This document shows, one piece after another, positions 1-11,565 of a DNA stretch of 64,000 nucleotides (positions are counted from its first letter, which is position 1; the number at the start of each line of letters is the position of its first letter). Origin of the DNA: Diphasiastrum complanatum (lineage: Eukaryota > Streptophyta > Lycopodiopsida > Lycopodiales > Lycopodiaceae). The stretch lies in NCBI GenBank assembly GCA_029204225.1, contig CM055095.1:48062510-48126509 (forward strand), read 5' to 3'. The notes beneath the pieces are model-generated. The model saw only the letters and a list, made by a program, of their open reading frames with translations. It made no database searches and was not told where the DNA came from. A program made the translations under genes and the position numbers.

Positions 1-1456
1 TAAGCATGTGGTGCAGTAGCCGCTAGAACCCAAACTTCATGATTCATGAATCCTATTTTAGACCCTTTCATAAGGCGTCACCAAGTTTTGTTATGTTATT
101 GACATATATACTATTTAAGGGACCTATATTACTTAAATTTCAAGTGATTGACATTTGAGTCTAATTGTAATATGAGATCATTCAAAGTTTGAAGTCAGCC
201 CAATACAGTTTGACTTTGAAACCATAATCTTGCTACATCAACAAAAGGGTAGTCCTACATAAAGGGAATTAGATAAGTTGGTAGATCAACTTGTATCCTA
301 CCTAGATATTCACATCTCATCTAAATGTATTACATGTTGAAATGGTCTAGACTCAACTGTCCAACAGCTGGACAATGGGATTGCAAAAATTAGAAGTAAT
401 TTCTATAAGTTAGCATTGTGATTTACTCCTAGATTGGAAATGTCATTGAATAAGGATCTGCATACATGTATCATATAAACTCAAATTGCTTAGAAATTGA
501 TCCTCTTTTTGAATTTGTTCTTTGATGCTTTGAGTCTCTTCATCCCTTTGCATTGACAAGGGGGGAAGGGGGTGGGGTCCAATCTCACCACTTTTTAGCA
601 CAATGAATTGGGAGTTTATAGGCTTAGTTCAGTAATAAAGTTTGCAATCATCATCTCAACACTCAACTACTCTAATCTACTTATCATCTCAAAAATAGAG
701 TGGGCATCAGGGGTAGTAAATGTGCTTTGAAATTATATTTTGCGATTTGGATTTTTTGGAAATCCCTATGAATGATTGCATTGTATCGATTATGAATCTT
801 TGAATTATAATCCATTTACTTGAATTCATAAAAGATATTTTCACAACATGAGTTTTGTGAAAGTACAGTACTTTGGACCTTGAAAGAGTGCATTTAACGC
901 CTCACAAGAGTGATTGATTGATTGATCATAAAAACAATGCAAACTAGACACTAGATTTTGAGATCTACATCAACAAATTAGCATCTATCAATCAAGAGCA
1001 ACCTTTAATCATTAATCAAGCTCAAACATGTGTGGAACAGTAGATAGTACGGCCTATAGACTTTAAAGAAAAAGTACAAATGACTTTGATTTTGCTTGGA
1101 TCCAAAAAACAACCAGAAACTCGAGTCTTGCTGAGCTCCCAAAAATAATCTAGGTGCTTACTATGGAGAGTCTCCTACATACAAAAGCCTCCTCATTTGT
1201 AAAGTTAGGTGAATTTCCAACATGTAAGAAGGAAGTTAACTTGGCTTTCTTGCCCTAATTTGCCAACTTAGCCTCATTCCTAGAGTCATGCCAAGTAGGT
1301 GGCTAGTTGGTCAATCTCCACCACAAATCTAGGATTTAGGTCCTAGAAAGTAGGAATAACTACCAAATTGACTTGACCTACTCTTTAGACTTGATCTAAC
1401 CTACACTAGGGTAGGTTTCTCACGTGGCTCCATGGCCTCACATGTCTGGGACCCAC
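1..1456. other. Gene-free flank
   Basis: No coding region or RNA gene is recognisable on either strand. The only structured piece is a short module near 861..930 that contains a GTAC-rich motif followed by three tandem TTGA/TGAT units. A related copy occurs at 21419..21488. The rest is AT-rich sequence with no protein similarity that I can see, probably decayed transposon DNA. Confidence 0.6.
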
Positions 1457-2765
1457 TTATTTACATTTTACATGATTTTTGATTTTTTGACAATTTCTCA
1501 CACTCCAGACATCATTCTTCAAAATGGAACAAACTCCATGCTTAAAGTGGACATCCAAACCACTTTCCAAAAGTTCAGCACTTATCATATTCTTGGTGAT
1601 TGATGGTACAAAAAAAACATTTTTTAGATCCATACTTTTTGAGAATTCTAGACACAAAGAGATGGTACCAACACCATCTATCCTACACTCTTCATCACTT
1701 GTAGTAAATACAAAATTTTTAGCATCATTGAATGAGTGTAAAGTTGAGAAAATGTCCTTTTCACAAGTCATGTCGGACTAGCCCCACTAACAATCCATCA
1801 AGTATCTCTTGAATTGCCATTGCATGTTGGTGAGGATGTAGATGCCATCAAGAATAAATCTCCTTCATCCTCCTCTTGCATGTTGGTGAGGATGTAGATG
1901 CCATCAAGAATAGATCTCCTTCATCAGCCTCCTCCTCATGTGCAAGGTTTCCTTGTTTGTCCTCCTCCTCTTGTGCTCTTTGCCTCTTGTAGCATTCGGA
2001 TGCATAATGCCCCTTCTTTCCACAAAAGAAGCATTTTTTCTTTGACTTGTTCTTTGCCTTTGAACTTGATGCTTGATCCTCCTCCTTGGCCTCCTTTGCT
2101 TGATCCTTCTTAGATCCCTTGGTCTTCTTGTTGCCCCTTGAATGAGAAATTTGCATCTTGCAATGATAGGAACTCATCCTTGATTTTCCATGGAGCATCC
2201 TACACTCTTCAGCCACTAGCACACTATGGAGCTTATGAATTGATGGCAAAGTGTCCTGATTGGAAAAACTTTGAACCAAATTGGATAATTCATCTCCTAA
2301 GCCATTGAGGATCACTTGCACAAGCTCACCATCTAGAATCTTCTCTCCAATAGAAACTAATTCTTTGTTGAGAGACTTGATCCTAAGCACATATTATTGT
2401 GCACTTTCATCACTTCTCCTCATACTTAGTAGAATTTGATTTCTTAGCATAAGTACTCTTGAAGTGTTGTTGGATTCATATATAGCTTTAAAAAAATCCC
2501 AAGCTTCCTTGGCCGATGTGCAAGAGGCTACCTCCTTGAAGAGGTCATCACTAGCATTCATTTTGATGCTATGAAGTGCTAGTCTTGCCTTCTTTTTGTA
2601 TCTAACCAATTCTTGTCCTCCAGGAGGCTCATCATCTTCTTCTAGCACAATATCAAAGAGGTCTTGGAGCACTAAGAGTGACTCCATCCTCACTTTCCAT
2701 ATTGAGTAGTTTGTAGAATATAACCTCTCGCTAGATCCAAGAAGGAATAACCCAATGGTTCCCAT
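1457..2765 (-). pseudogene. Copia gag-protease relic
   Basis: This is the 5' coding end of a Ty1/copia polyprotein read on the minus strand. Residues from 2765 downward match the copia gag domain (NYSIWKVRMESLL, then YESNNTSRVLMLRNQI). The zinc knuckle CFFCGKKGHYASEC follows near 2040. Below that comes the protease/gag-pre-integrase stretch ending ITKNMISAELLESG. Lesions are clear. An in-frame TAA lies at 2394..2396. A 56-bp tandem duplication at 1821..1932 shifts the frame just before the protease. The protease box near 1777..1797 reads WIVSGAS, so the catalytic Asp is Val, and another frame change follows within a few codons. Integrase, RT and RNase H are absent below 1457. The element is dead, and its left part was deleted or never copied. 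Confidence 0.9.
1821..1932. repeat. 56-bp tandem duplication inside gag relic
   Basis: Two copies of a 56-bp unit lie head to tail at 1821..1876 and 1877..1932. They are identical over the first 49 bases except for one A/G difference, then drift slightly. Because 56 is not a multiple of three, the duplication itself breaks the copia reading frame between the zinc-knuckle tail and the protease. Confidence 0.9.
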
Positions 2766-4082
2766 CTCCCTAATGACTTGTACTAATGATGTACTTGTTG
2801 TTGGAAATTAAGCACATAGTTGTCTCCTTGGTGAATGAATATATTTATTTTCAAGATTCTTCCTGCACGTTTATTGATCGTTGATCTAGGGTCAGCAGGT
2901 GAAACCAACTTTGGTTCTACGTCTGCTCATCTGATACCTGCGGGAATCACAACTCAAACAGCCAAACTATTTGAAGAACGTATACAATGGGCTTTCCGGC
3001 CAATCTCCAGCAAAGGGTAACCAATTCTATCATATTTCAAGTCTAGATGTTAAGTTCAATAATTTGAAGATCATTGAAGACTTGGCCATCTTCAAGACCT
3101 TCCATGAATTAGCATTTAGAACAACTCTGCAGAAATACACTAAGTGTCGCAACAGTCTGCAAAAATGAACTATGTTTTTCCACAATGTCGGTTTTTTTTT
3201 AGAATGCGACAGTGTCGGCTTTTTCCAAAATGCGACACTTTAGCATAGTTCAACAGTTCAACTATTTTGTGACAATGTCAACTTTTTGCCTTTAGCTTCT
3301 TCCTTTCAACTATTTTGAAGAAGTTAAACTGTTTTAAAGGCATTTTTTGGCTTTTTAAGGGCACTGTTGGCTTTTTCGCAAAATCCTGAAGAGAGAGAAA
3401 AATCTAAACACTCGTCTATTTTCAATGAGGAACGTTCCCAGCCACTTCCCAAAAAAGCGAAGTGAGAGAAAGCCACTTCACGTAAAATGCGAAGTGAGAG
3501 AATTTGTGATGTCCTCGTCCGCATCAACATTCCCTGATTCATTGACCGTATATACTATGTATAGTTGTCACAGAAGCCAAATACTTCCAAGTACAACAGC
3601 TTACCTAATTAGGTGAAAAATATTTACTGTAATTAATACATGGATGAATTCTATAAATGGATCATCCAAGCACACTCTACGTGATGCTCCGTCCATGAGA
3701 TGACTGATTTTGAGCCTCCCAATTACGTCATCATTCTGGTTGTAATTGTTATTTTGTTGTGCTTCAGTGTAATATAGCAGCAACACGCTTTTCTATCTGT
3801 GTATAACGTAGATGAATGTTTGTTGTGATTTGAATGCACTTCATTGTTGTTTGATAACATTTGTTCACTCACTCTGATCAGAACATGGACGTCTATGACT
3901 CCTCAGTTTCTGATTAGACGCCTGAGGAACTTGCGCTATCACACTGCTATTTCAATCTATTTTAGAACTAAACTTCTGACTAAATCCATTTTCCAGTAAT
4001 ACCACACACAAACCATTTCTAATCTCTTCGGTGGACTGTACTCATTTTTGTTTTTGTGAGTATAAACTAATTTATAAGATCC
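2766..4082. other. Non-coding stretch with short repeats
   Basis: No convincing gene. The part next to 2765 is probably the 5' leader of the minus-strand Copia relic. Around 3175..3250 a short motif (AATGTCGG, T-run, AATGCGACA) is repeated about two and a half times. Around 3455..3505 the motif GCGAAGTGAGAGAA occurs twice, separated by CCACTTCACGTAAAAT. Small open frames here have no family features and are treated as chance. Confidence 0.5.
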
Positions 4083-4237
4083 TGTTGGGCAACAGAACAT
4101 TTAAGTTGTGATTATACTTAGCATAAACATTCTATTAGACTATTTTTGCATCTAGCAGCCCATTGCAATGAGGGGACTATTCCGCAAATATTCTGCTCTC
4201 TTCTCCATTCCGTTCTCCATACTCCCTTGCCCCATCA
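4083..4237 (+). mobile_element. Possible Copia 5' LTR (short)
   Basis: A 155-bp stretch begins TGTTGGGC and ends GCCCCATCA, so the ends are imperfect inverted repeats with TG...CA termini. It ends three bases before a tRNA-iMet-type primer binding site and 68 bp before a copia gag start. No second copy was found to the right, so both the boundaries and the LTR status are inferred. An LTR this short would be unusual, and the true left end could lie further upstream. Confidence 0.4.
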
Positions 4238-4240
4238 GAT

Positions 4241-4252
4241 TGGTATCAAAGC
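4241..4252 (+). other. Primer binding site (tRNA-iMet type)
   Basis: The sequence TGGTATCAAAGC differs by one base from the plant initiator-Met tRNA primer site TGGTATCAGAGC. It sits immediately downstream of the candidate LTR end and upstream of gag, as expected for a copia element. Confidence 0.75.
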
Positions 4253-4305
4253 GTAGCTCATATAAACCGAGAGATTAAGTTTGTTCTATTTTTATTATTG
4301 TTAAC

Positions 4306-5521
4306 ATGTCTCACACTAGTAACTCTTCGTCATCATTCAACGAGGTTAGAGTCATTGACAAGTTCAATAGATCTAACTTCTACATTTGGAAGTTAAAACT
4401 CCAGATGATGTTGATAGATAGAGATCTTTGGGATGTAGTAGAAGGTTCTGACCTGAAACCAGAAGATGGTGATCAAGCAAAGGCCTGGAAGATTCAAGAT
4501 CAAAAGGCCTTAGCATGTATCACTCTAAATCTGGCCAACTCCCAAATATCCCATGTTACCACATGCAAAACCTCTAAGGATGCATTAGACTTGTTATCAA
4601 ATCTCTATGAGACTCATGATGTAACCACTAAATTACAACTCAGAAGGAAGATCTTTACTCTTAGCATGTTTGATTCCACTGCCATCACTTCTCCCATCAA
4701 GAGCTTCAAATCTTCATGTACCTTAGTTGTCAAAGAACCTGTTGTCAGTTTCTAAGATAATTGATGAGGGCTACACTGTTACTTTCTCATTTGAGCAGTG
4801 TACAATCTTTGATGAAGATACTACTCTGACTACATGCACTAGAGTCGGAAATCTTTACGTACTCTCTAATTCAGTTGCATTAGCTAGCATCTCTCATGAA
4901 AATGTAAACAATAATGCTATTCTGTGGCATAGTCAATTTGGACACGTGAATACAAGATCACTTTCCTGTATGCGTTGTAATAATTTTGTTGATGGATTAC
5001 ATCTCCCTTCTTCATTGGATAGGAAATCTTTCTTTTGTGAATCATGCATCTATGAGAAGCACTCTGTTCTTAGGAGATGCAATCTATTTTGTCACTTTTA
5101 TAGATGATTATTCTAGATGGTCTACAGTCATGTTCATTAAGCACAAATCTGAAGCCTTTGAATGCTTCAAGAGATTCAAGGACATGGTTGAGACACAAAC
5201 GTGAAAGCACTCCGAACAGATGGTGGCGGCAAATACATCTCTAACGAGATGTCTGATTACATGGCTGAACATGGTATTAGAAGACAGTTCACCACTTCCT
5301 ATTCACCTCAAAAGAACGAGAATGTAGAAAGGAAGAATCGAACTCTTCTCAACTCAACCAGATCCATGCTACATCAAGCGCACCTACCTGCGAAGATTTG
5401 AGCATAAGCTACTGCCACAACCTGTTACTTACAAAACAGATCCAGCACCAAAGTCATCAACAACAAAACTCCTTATGAAGTTTGGCATGGACACAAGCCT
5501 AGTGTTAGCCATTTAAAAAAA
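4306..5521 (+). pseudogene. Copia gag-integrase relic
   Basis: Read on the plus strand this is a collapsed copia polyprotein. Residues 1-140 from the ATG at 4306 are copia gag (NFYIWKLKLQMMLIDRDLWDVV, then KLQLRRKIFTLSM). An internal deletion near 4720 joins gag directly to the gag-pre-integrase region (SKNLLSVSKIIDEGY), removing the zinc knuckle and protease. The integrase zinc-binding segment follows (LWHSQFGHVN ... CESCIYEK). Then comes FIDDYSRW, and in another frame TDGGGKY with the second catalytic Asp and NVERKNRTL with the catalytic Glu. After a further frame change near 5401 the residues NKTPYEVWHGHKPSVSHLK end the similarity at about 5521. RT and RNase H are absent. It is non-functional. 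Confidence 0.88.
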
Positions 5522-5722
5522 GAATTCATTTAGTTGAATTCATAGAGTGGAATCTGATACGTGGATTACGTTGGATCTGTTAATTGATAGAAGCTTGTCC
5601 CTAGAGTTAATGCTCTTGGATTCAAGGGGAATTCTAAGCTTATCACAAACCTGGAAGGATCAAAATGTAATTTTGGACCATGTTAATTCTTCTGTTTAAT
5701 ACTAGAGTTGTTTTCAGCACAT

Positions 5723-5744
5723 TTTTGTGCGCGTGCGCACAAAA
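5723..5744. repeat. 10-bp inverted repeat with GC-alternating core
   Basis: Arms TTTTGTGCGC and GCGCACAAAA are perfect inverted repeats with a 2-bp spacer. The core is an alternating purine-pyrimidine tract, so the site could extrude a cruciform or adopt Z-DNA. A weaker outer CAC/GTG arm continues the symmetry. Confidence 0.85.
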
Positions 5745-5892
5745 GTGTGCATAAAACCCTTGCTCACTTGATGAGACATAACATGCCATCAAATGATTGA
5801 AATTTCCATTGTTGAACTAGATTTGACTCTTCATTGTGTTATTGGAAGAATTAAAATTTTTCTCTCTCAATTGATGGCAATTTGACCTCAAA

Positions 5893-6240
5893 AAACTTCA
5901 ATTTTCTGCAGTTTTCAGCACTTCACAAGGGTAACTTTAGGTGCACATACATATCTCTATAGGACTCCAAATTTAATTTTTTTTAATAGAAATGTTTTCA
6001 TGGTCATAAAGGATTTTTGAAAGTAGACAACCAAAGAAAGGATTGCTAAAAGCACCTCCAAAAGAGCTGAAACTTTCTAGCACCTTTCAATACTTTTCAG
6101 CACTTGACATGGGTAACTTTAGATGCACATATCTATCTGTACATAATTCCGAATTGAAAAAAAATTGAGAGACATGTTTCTATTGTCATATAATACTTTT
6201 TAAAATAGACAAACCAAAAAAAATTGTTAAAATCATGGTA
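5893..6240. repeat. Diverged ~183-bp tandem duplication
   Basis: Two copies can be aligned from the shared motif TTTTCAGCACTT (5912 and 6095), through GGGTAACTTTAG(G/A)TGCACAT, to AGACAA(A)CCAAA near 6040 and 6222. The offset is about 183 bp. Several substitutions and small indels show that the duplication is old. Confidence 0.75.
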
Positions 6241-6770
6241 TTATACACTATGAACTCGAAGGGAAGGGTTCTCCTAAAAGTATAGAGTCCCAATTGAGAA
6301 TTGGTCTTTGAAATCAAGTCAACAAAATATTCATAAACATATGGAAAGGAAATACAAAGCTTATCAAAGAAGTAATTCTATTCAACCATAAAGCATTCAA
6401 TCATAAGACATGATGAGGGGTCAAGATGGGGAAACCCCCCCCCGAAGGATTCTTTTATATTATGCAAGACCAACTGGCCCTTGGCCAATCACATATACAA
6501 AGGATAGAATGGTTTCATAGTTTCTTGAAGTCTTAAAATTATTTGGATTGCAAAAAGATTAGATCCTTGAGAATGCCATAATCTTAATAAGGATTAGACT
6601 TAGGCAAAGATCATGAAGCATGGGATTGAGAACTTGTTTCCAAATCTAGTTCATCACATGTATTGGGTTTTTCTTACAAGACTCCAACATAGAAAAAGGG
6701 AAAAACACAAACTATAGTTAGATGCAAAATTAAGTTTGAGGAGAAATAGACAGTGAAAAGAGAGAGAGAA

Positions 6771-7775
<1,005 letters not shown>

Positions 7776-7788
7776 TTGTATCAGAGCC
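7776..7788 (+). other. Primer binding site (tRNA-iMet type)
   Basis: TTGTATCAGAGCC matches the initiator-Met primer site except for one G to T change. It marks the start of the internal region of a plus-strand Copia element whose internal DNA was later split by the solo LTR at 7937. Confidence 0.75.
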
Positions 7789-7936
7789 AAGTCTAAGAGC
7801 TTTGATAATGATCTAAATCTCATCAGTTTGTACAAAGCATGTGTGCTAGATTCAATTTGAAGGAGGGTGAGTCTAACCATTTGCTTACTTGAAGATTTGG
7901 AGTACAAATCAATGTGTAAAGTTCAAGTGTACTTCC

Positions 7937-8618
7937 TGTTAAAAATTCACTACTCTAGCTTGACTAGTTTTGGTCATATGACTTGTAAATAGTTAGATGG
8001 TCATGATGTGGCTTATCACACGTGCCAAATAGCATAGGATTCCATTCATAAGGATGTTCTCAAGTAGACCTAAGTGTTAGAACCTTTGGAATGTGTCCAA
8101 ATTATGCTTAGATACAAGAGAGAGAAAATAGGAGCTATTTTTGGTAATTTTTGCATTGTTGAGGGATCTCCAAGATTTCAACCCTAACTTGGTAGGGATG
8201 AAAGATCCACCAAAATTAGCATTAGGGATAGGTTTAGGGCTACTCATACCTACCCAAAACCGTGATGGATCATGTATATATAGGTGATGATATCTCACCA
8301 AAATCAATCAAGCAATTTCATGATTTTTCTCTCATAATGGTGCAATTGCTCTCTATGTTCATAATTGTTTGAGTACTTGTGATTACTAATGATTATAGGA
8401 TTGAATGTAGGTCTGGTGTACAGTACTCAGACTGTGGGAGGCCGTACTTTCACACGTGTGAAGCCTTCTTCAAGGATTTGGGCCATTTAGTGAGGTTCAA
8501 GCACAGAATTTTGATGGATTTTGATGGTTCAACTTGTGCTAATCTTATGAAATCATAATCTATTGTTTCCCTCATCATTTCAAGTGTTTTAGTATCCTTA
8601 TTTGCTGTAATTTTCACA
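7937..8618 (+). mobile_element. Solo LTR of the 37988..44107 Copia family
   Basis: This 682-bp block starts TGTTAAAAATTCAC and ends TTTTCACA. It is collinear and the same length as the two LTRs of the Copia element at 37988..44107, with scattered substitutions. It is flanked by a perfect 5-bp target duplication, CTTCC at 7932..7936 and 8619..8623. No internal region is attached. That is the signature of LTR-LTR recombination that removed a full element. It carries TATATATA at 8275 and the TTCACACGTGTGAA palindrome at 8449. It interrupts the leader of an older Copia element. Confidence 0.95.
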
Positions 8619-9004
8619 CTTCCCACATGTGTGAGAGGCTGCTATACTTGTACTTTCACCATATCTATGTGATTTTTCATGTTTGTGCTTCATACAAGAC
8701 TAAGAGAGTGAAACTAGTGATTTGCTTTGTAAAAATTTAATCAACTCATTAAAACTAGATTTGATGTGAAATGATGTTAGATCATTGATAAACCTCTAAA
8801 TCATTGAGAGTGATTTTTGAGGCTGATGCACTTTTAGTCCTAGAGAGAGACTAAAACCACTCTAAACACCATAGGAGGCATAGGCACTTCCAAGAGTCAA
8901 ATCCAATTTTTTCATTTGAATAGTGAGAGTAGAATTGTTTCCCAAGTTCTTTCAAATCTAAGATCCTTATAGATCTTGCTTCTTGAGCTTTGATAAAATG
9001 AATC
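8619..9004. other. Remainder of Copia leader
   Basis: No reading frame of interest. It lies between the solo LTR and the pol fragment that starts near 9005. It should belong to the Copia element whose primer site is at 7776, but gag is missing, so a deletion must have removed gag, protease and most of integrase. Confidence 0.45.
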
Positions 9005-9969
9005 TTTGTTGGTTATGGTGAAAATAGCAAGGGATATAGAGTCTATAAGCCTATCACTAAAAAAAATTTAGCGAGTAGAGATGATACATTTGATGAAGGT
9101 CATTACTTCAAGATGAATGATAGTGCTACTAATCACTCTTATGTCAAGGATATCGCAAGATTTGAGGAGGAGCCTTCAAATGATCAAGATCTTGAGGATC
9201 CACCTCAAGACCCAAAGACTTTCATTTTCTTATCTCTTATACTTTTCTTACATCCATGCTGGATGAGCCAAGTTGCTTTGAAGATGCTATGGAATCACAT
9301 GAATGGAGGGATGCTATGGAGTCACATGAATGCAGGGATGACATGCAAAAGGAGTGTGATGCTCTTATGGAGAATCATACATGGACGCTTGTGGATCTTC
9401 CTCATGGAAGAAGACCACTTGAGTGCAAATGGATCTACAGATTGAACTACAACCAAGATGGAAGTATCAACAAGCATAAAGCAAGGCTAGTGGAAAAGGG
9501 ATTCTTGCAAACCAAGGGAGTAGATTTTGATGAAACTTTTGCTCCTGTTGCTAAACTAGTTACTATAAGGTTGACTATTTCGCTTGCAACTACTTTTAAT
9601 TGGAATCTTTTTCAACTTGATGTGACTAATGCCTTTCTAAATGGCTATTTGGAAGAGGAAATCTTCATGAGGAAACCTGAGGGCTTCATCAAGGAAGATC
9701 AAGAAGAAAAAGTATGTTTGTTGCAAAGGAGCCTTAATGGGCTCAAGCAAGCACCTAGAGCTTGGTACTCTAGGTTGAATGCCTTCTTAACCTCTATTCA
9801 TTTTGTTGTAAGTGCTTATGAACCTTCTTTGTACTTGAGATTTAATGATGGTAAAGTCATCATTATCATTTTGTATGTAGATGGCATTATCCTTAGTGGT
9901 AATGATCATGATGGTATAAAAGACGTGAAAATAACATTGTCTAGAGAGTTCAAGACGGTGGATCTTTAG
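9005..9969 (+). pseudogene. Copia pol fragment (integrase end to RT)
   Basis: The first codons (SKGYRVYKP, then SRDDTFDE) match the C-terminal end of copia integrase. A frame change near 9245 leads into the RT domain: DAMESHEWRDAM, CKWIYRLNYNQDGSINKHKARLV, DETFAPVAKLVTIR, QLDVTNAFLNGYLEEEIFM, LNGLKQAPRAWYSRL. The catalytic box reads YVDG, because the last Asp codon at 9883..9885 is GGC, so the polymerase would be inactive. A 27-bp tandem duplication (9286..9312 and 9313..9339) repeats AMESHEWRD. The fragment ends with a stop right after REFKTVDL, where a non-pol insert begins. The missing RNase H part, or that of a close relative, resumes at 10646. Confidence 0.92.
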
Positions 9970-10645
9970 AATTTTAAATTGTTTTGATGCATGTCATCTT
10001 TTCCTTGACTTTGAGGTACTATGCTTTTGGGAATTAGTTGCGTGGTGAATCAGTGAACTACAATTGTTTTGAGTGGTTATACACATGCATAATTGATTGT
10101 TCTGCCATTTACTAGTCGATATGACTAGTAAATTAGGGAATTTGTTGCGTGGTGAATCAGTGAATGTTTTTGACATGCATGGATGGTCTACAATTGTTTT
10201 GAGTGGTTATACACATGCATAATTGATTGTTCTTCCATTTACTAGTCGATATGACTAGTGGATTTGAGTAACTAGATTCCACAAAAAAACTCTATAATTA
10301 TGATCGATGGTTTATGTTGTGTGCTTTGCATGCCAATGGGACATTGGTTTAGTGACTTTAGAAATCAAATTGTGTATCAATTTATTGATTTTTCCTTCAA
10401 TACTAACAGTATTCTTGTCAGAAAAATAACTATTTCTTTTGGGGGATTTAAAATTTTAGTTTTTACGTTATCTATGAAATGAACTTAGATTAGTGAAATG
10501 ACCTTATTGAGGACTTTATTTACTTGGATTTGATCGCAGGGTTTTCACTGAAGTTGAAGAGAGAAATTGCTAAAAATCATAGATTAAGGAGTGATTTTGC
10601 AAGGTTGAGACTAGAATCTAAATTTCCATCATTCTAGATTGGTTC
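9970..10645. other. Insert between two Copia pol fragments, with internal duplication
   Basis: No protein similarity. It is bounded by a ~29-bp imperfect direct repeat of the RT sequence itself, TTGTCTAG(A/T)GA... at 9937..9965 and near 10649..10677, with 6 differences. Inside, a block of about 107-130 bp is duplicated. It contains GTTGCGTGGTGAATCAGTGAA and GCATAATTGATTGTTC, with copies at about 10030..10130 and 10137..10260, the second copy having 23 extra bases. Its origin is unknown. Confidence 0.6.
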
Positions 10646-11553
10646 ATGTTGTCTAGTGAATTTAAGATGGTAGATCTAGGACTTCTTAAAGTTATACTTG
10701 GAATAGAAGTCACTAGAAGTAATGATTTTACCTTCATATGTCAATCTAAGTATGCTAGATCAATCTTAGCAAGATTTGGCATGATTGATTGTAAAGGAGT
10801 TGAAACTCCTATGGAACTAAGTGTAAAAGGTTGTAAGGAAAGTGATGAAGCATCCTTTGAGGACATCACTACCTATAGAATGCTTATTGGTTCCTTGATA
10901 TACTTAACTATCACTAGACCAGATCTTAGTTTTTGTGTTGGCAAGTTGAGTCAATACATGCAAAGTCCATTAATGTGTCATTGGAAAGGAGCAAAAAGGG
11001 TGTTAAGGTATATCTCGGCTACAAAAGACTTTGGCATAGTTTATGAAAGGACTAATATTTGTTTGAGAGCATATTTGGACTCAAGTTTTGCAGGTGACAA
11101 GATGGATAGAAGATCCATAAGTGCATTTGCTACATTCTTATGTGGAGGAGTTATATCTTGGCTTTCCAAAAAGCAAGATACCATCTCTCTTTCATCAACG
11201 GAATCCGAATATAAAGCTATGACAACAACAACAAAGGAGGTTCTTTGGCTTAAAAGGCTTTTGGAGGAGCTACATGTGATCAAGGATGAAGACATTCCAT
11301 GCATATATTGTGATAATCAAGCAGCTCAACAACTTGCAAACAATCCAGTCTTCCATGCTCGAACAAAGCACATCAAAATTGCACATCATTTCGTGAGGGA
11401 GAAAGTGCAAGCAAAGGAGATCAAGCTTATTCATGTTTCATCATCAGATTGCATTGCTATATACTCACCAAGGCATTGCCTAAAGATCCATTTATAAAAT
11501 TAAGATTGGCTCTTGGAGTTATAGATAGATCTATGCTAGATTTACCAAGCTAG
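10646..11553 (+). pseudogene. Copia RT end and RNase H fragment
   Basis: The frame begins inside RT (SSEFKMVDLGLLKVILGIEV) and runs through TRPDLSFCVGKLSQYMQ, HWKGAKRVLRYIS and the RNase H motifs AYLDSSFAGDKMDRRS, SLSSTESEYKAM and FHARTKHIKIAHHFVREK. A single-base frame change near 11458 breaks the last 35 codons. In the next frame they read ILTKALPKDPF ... and stop with TAG at 11551..11553, the normal end of this polyprotein. A purine-rich tract and an LTR follow at once. The open frame calls its first codon at 10646, but no true start is expected there. Confidence 0.9.
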
Positions 11554-11565
11554 ATTTTTGAGGAG
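11554..11565 (+). other. Polypurine tract
   Basis: The short run TTTTTGAGGAG between the pol stop and the TGTG start of the LTR is the expected plus-strand primer site. The Copia elements at 13527 and 37988 have the same layout (GAAGAGGGAG and GTGAGGAGGAG). Confidence 0.65.

Noticed and set aside
5522-5700. Continuation of Copia pol after 5521
   Set aside because: The expected integrase tail and RT motifs do not appear in any frame.
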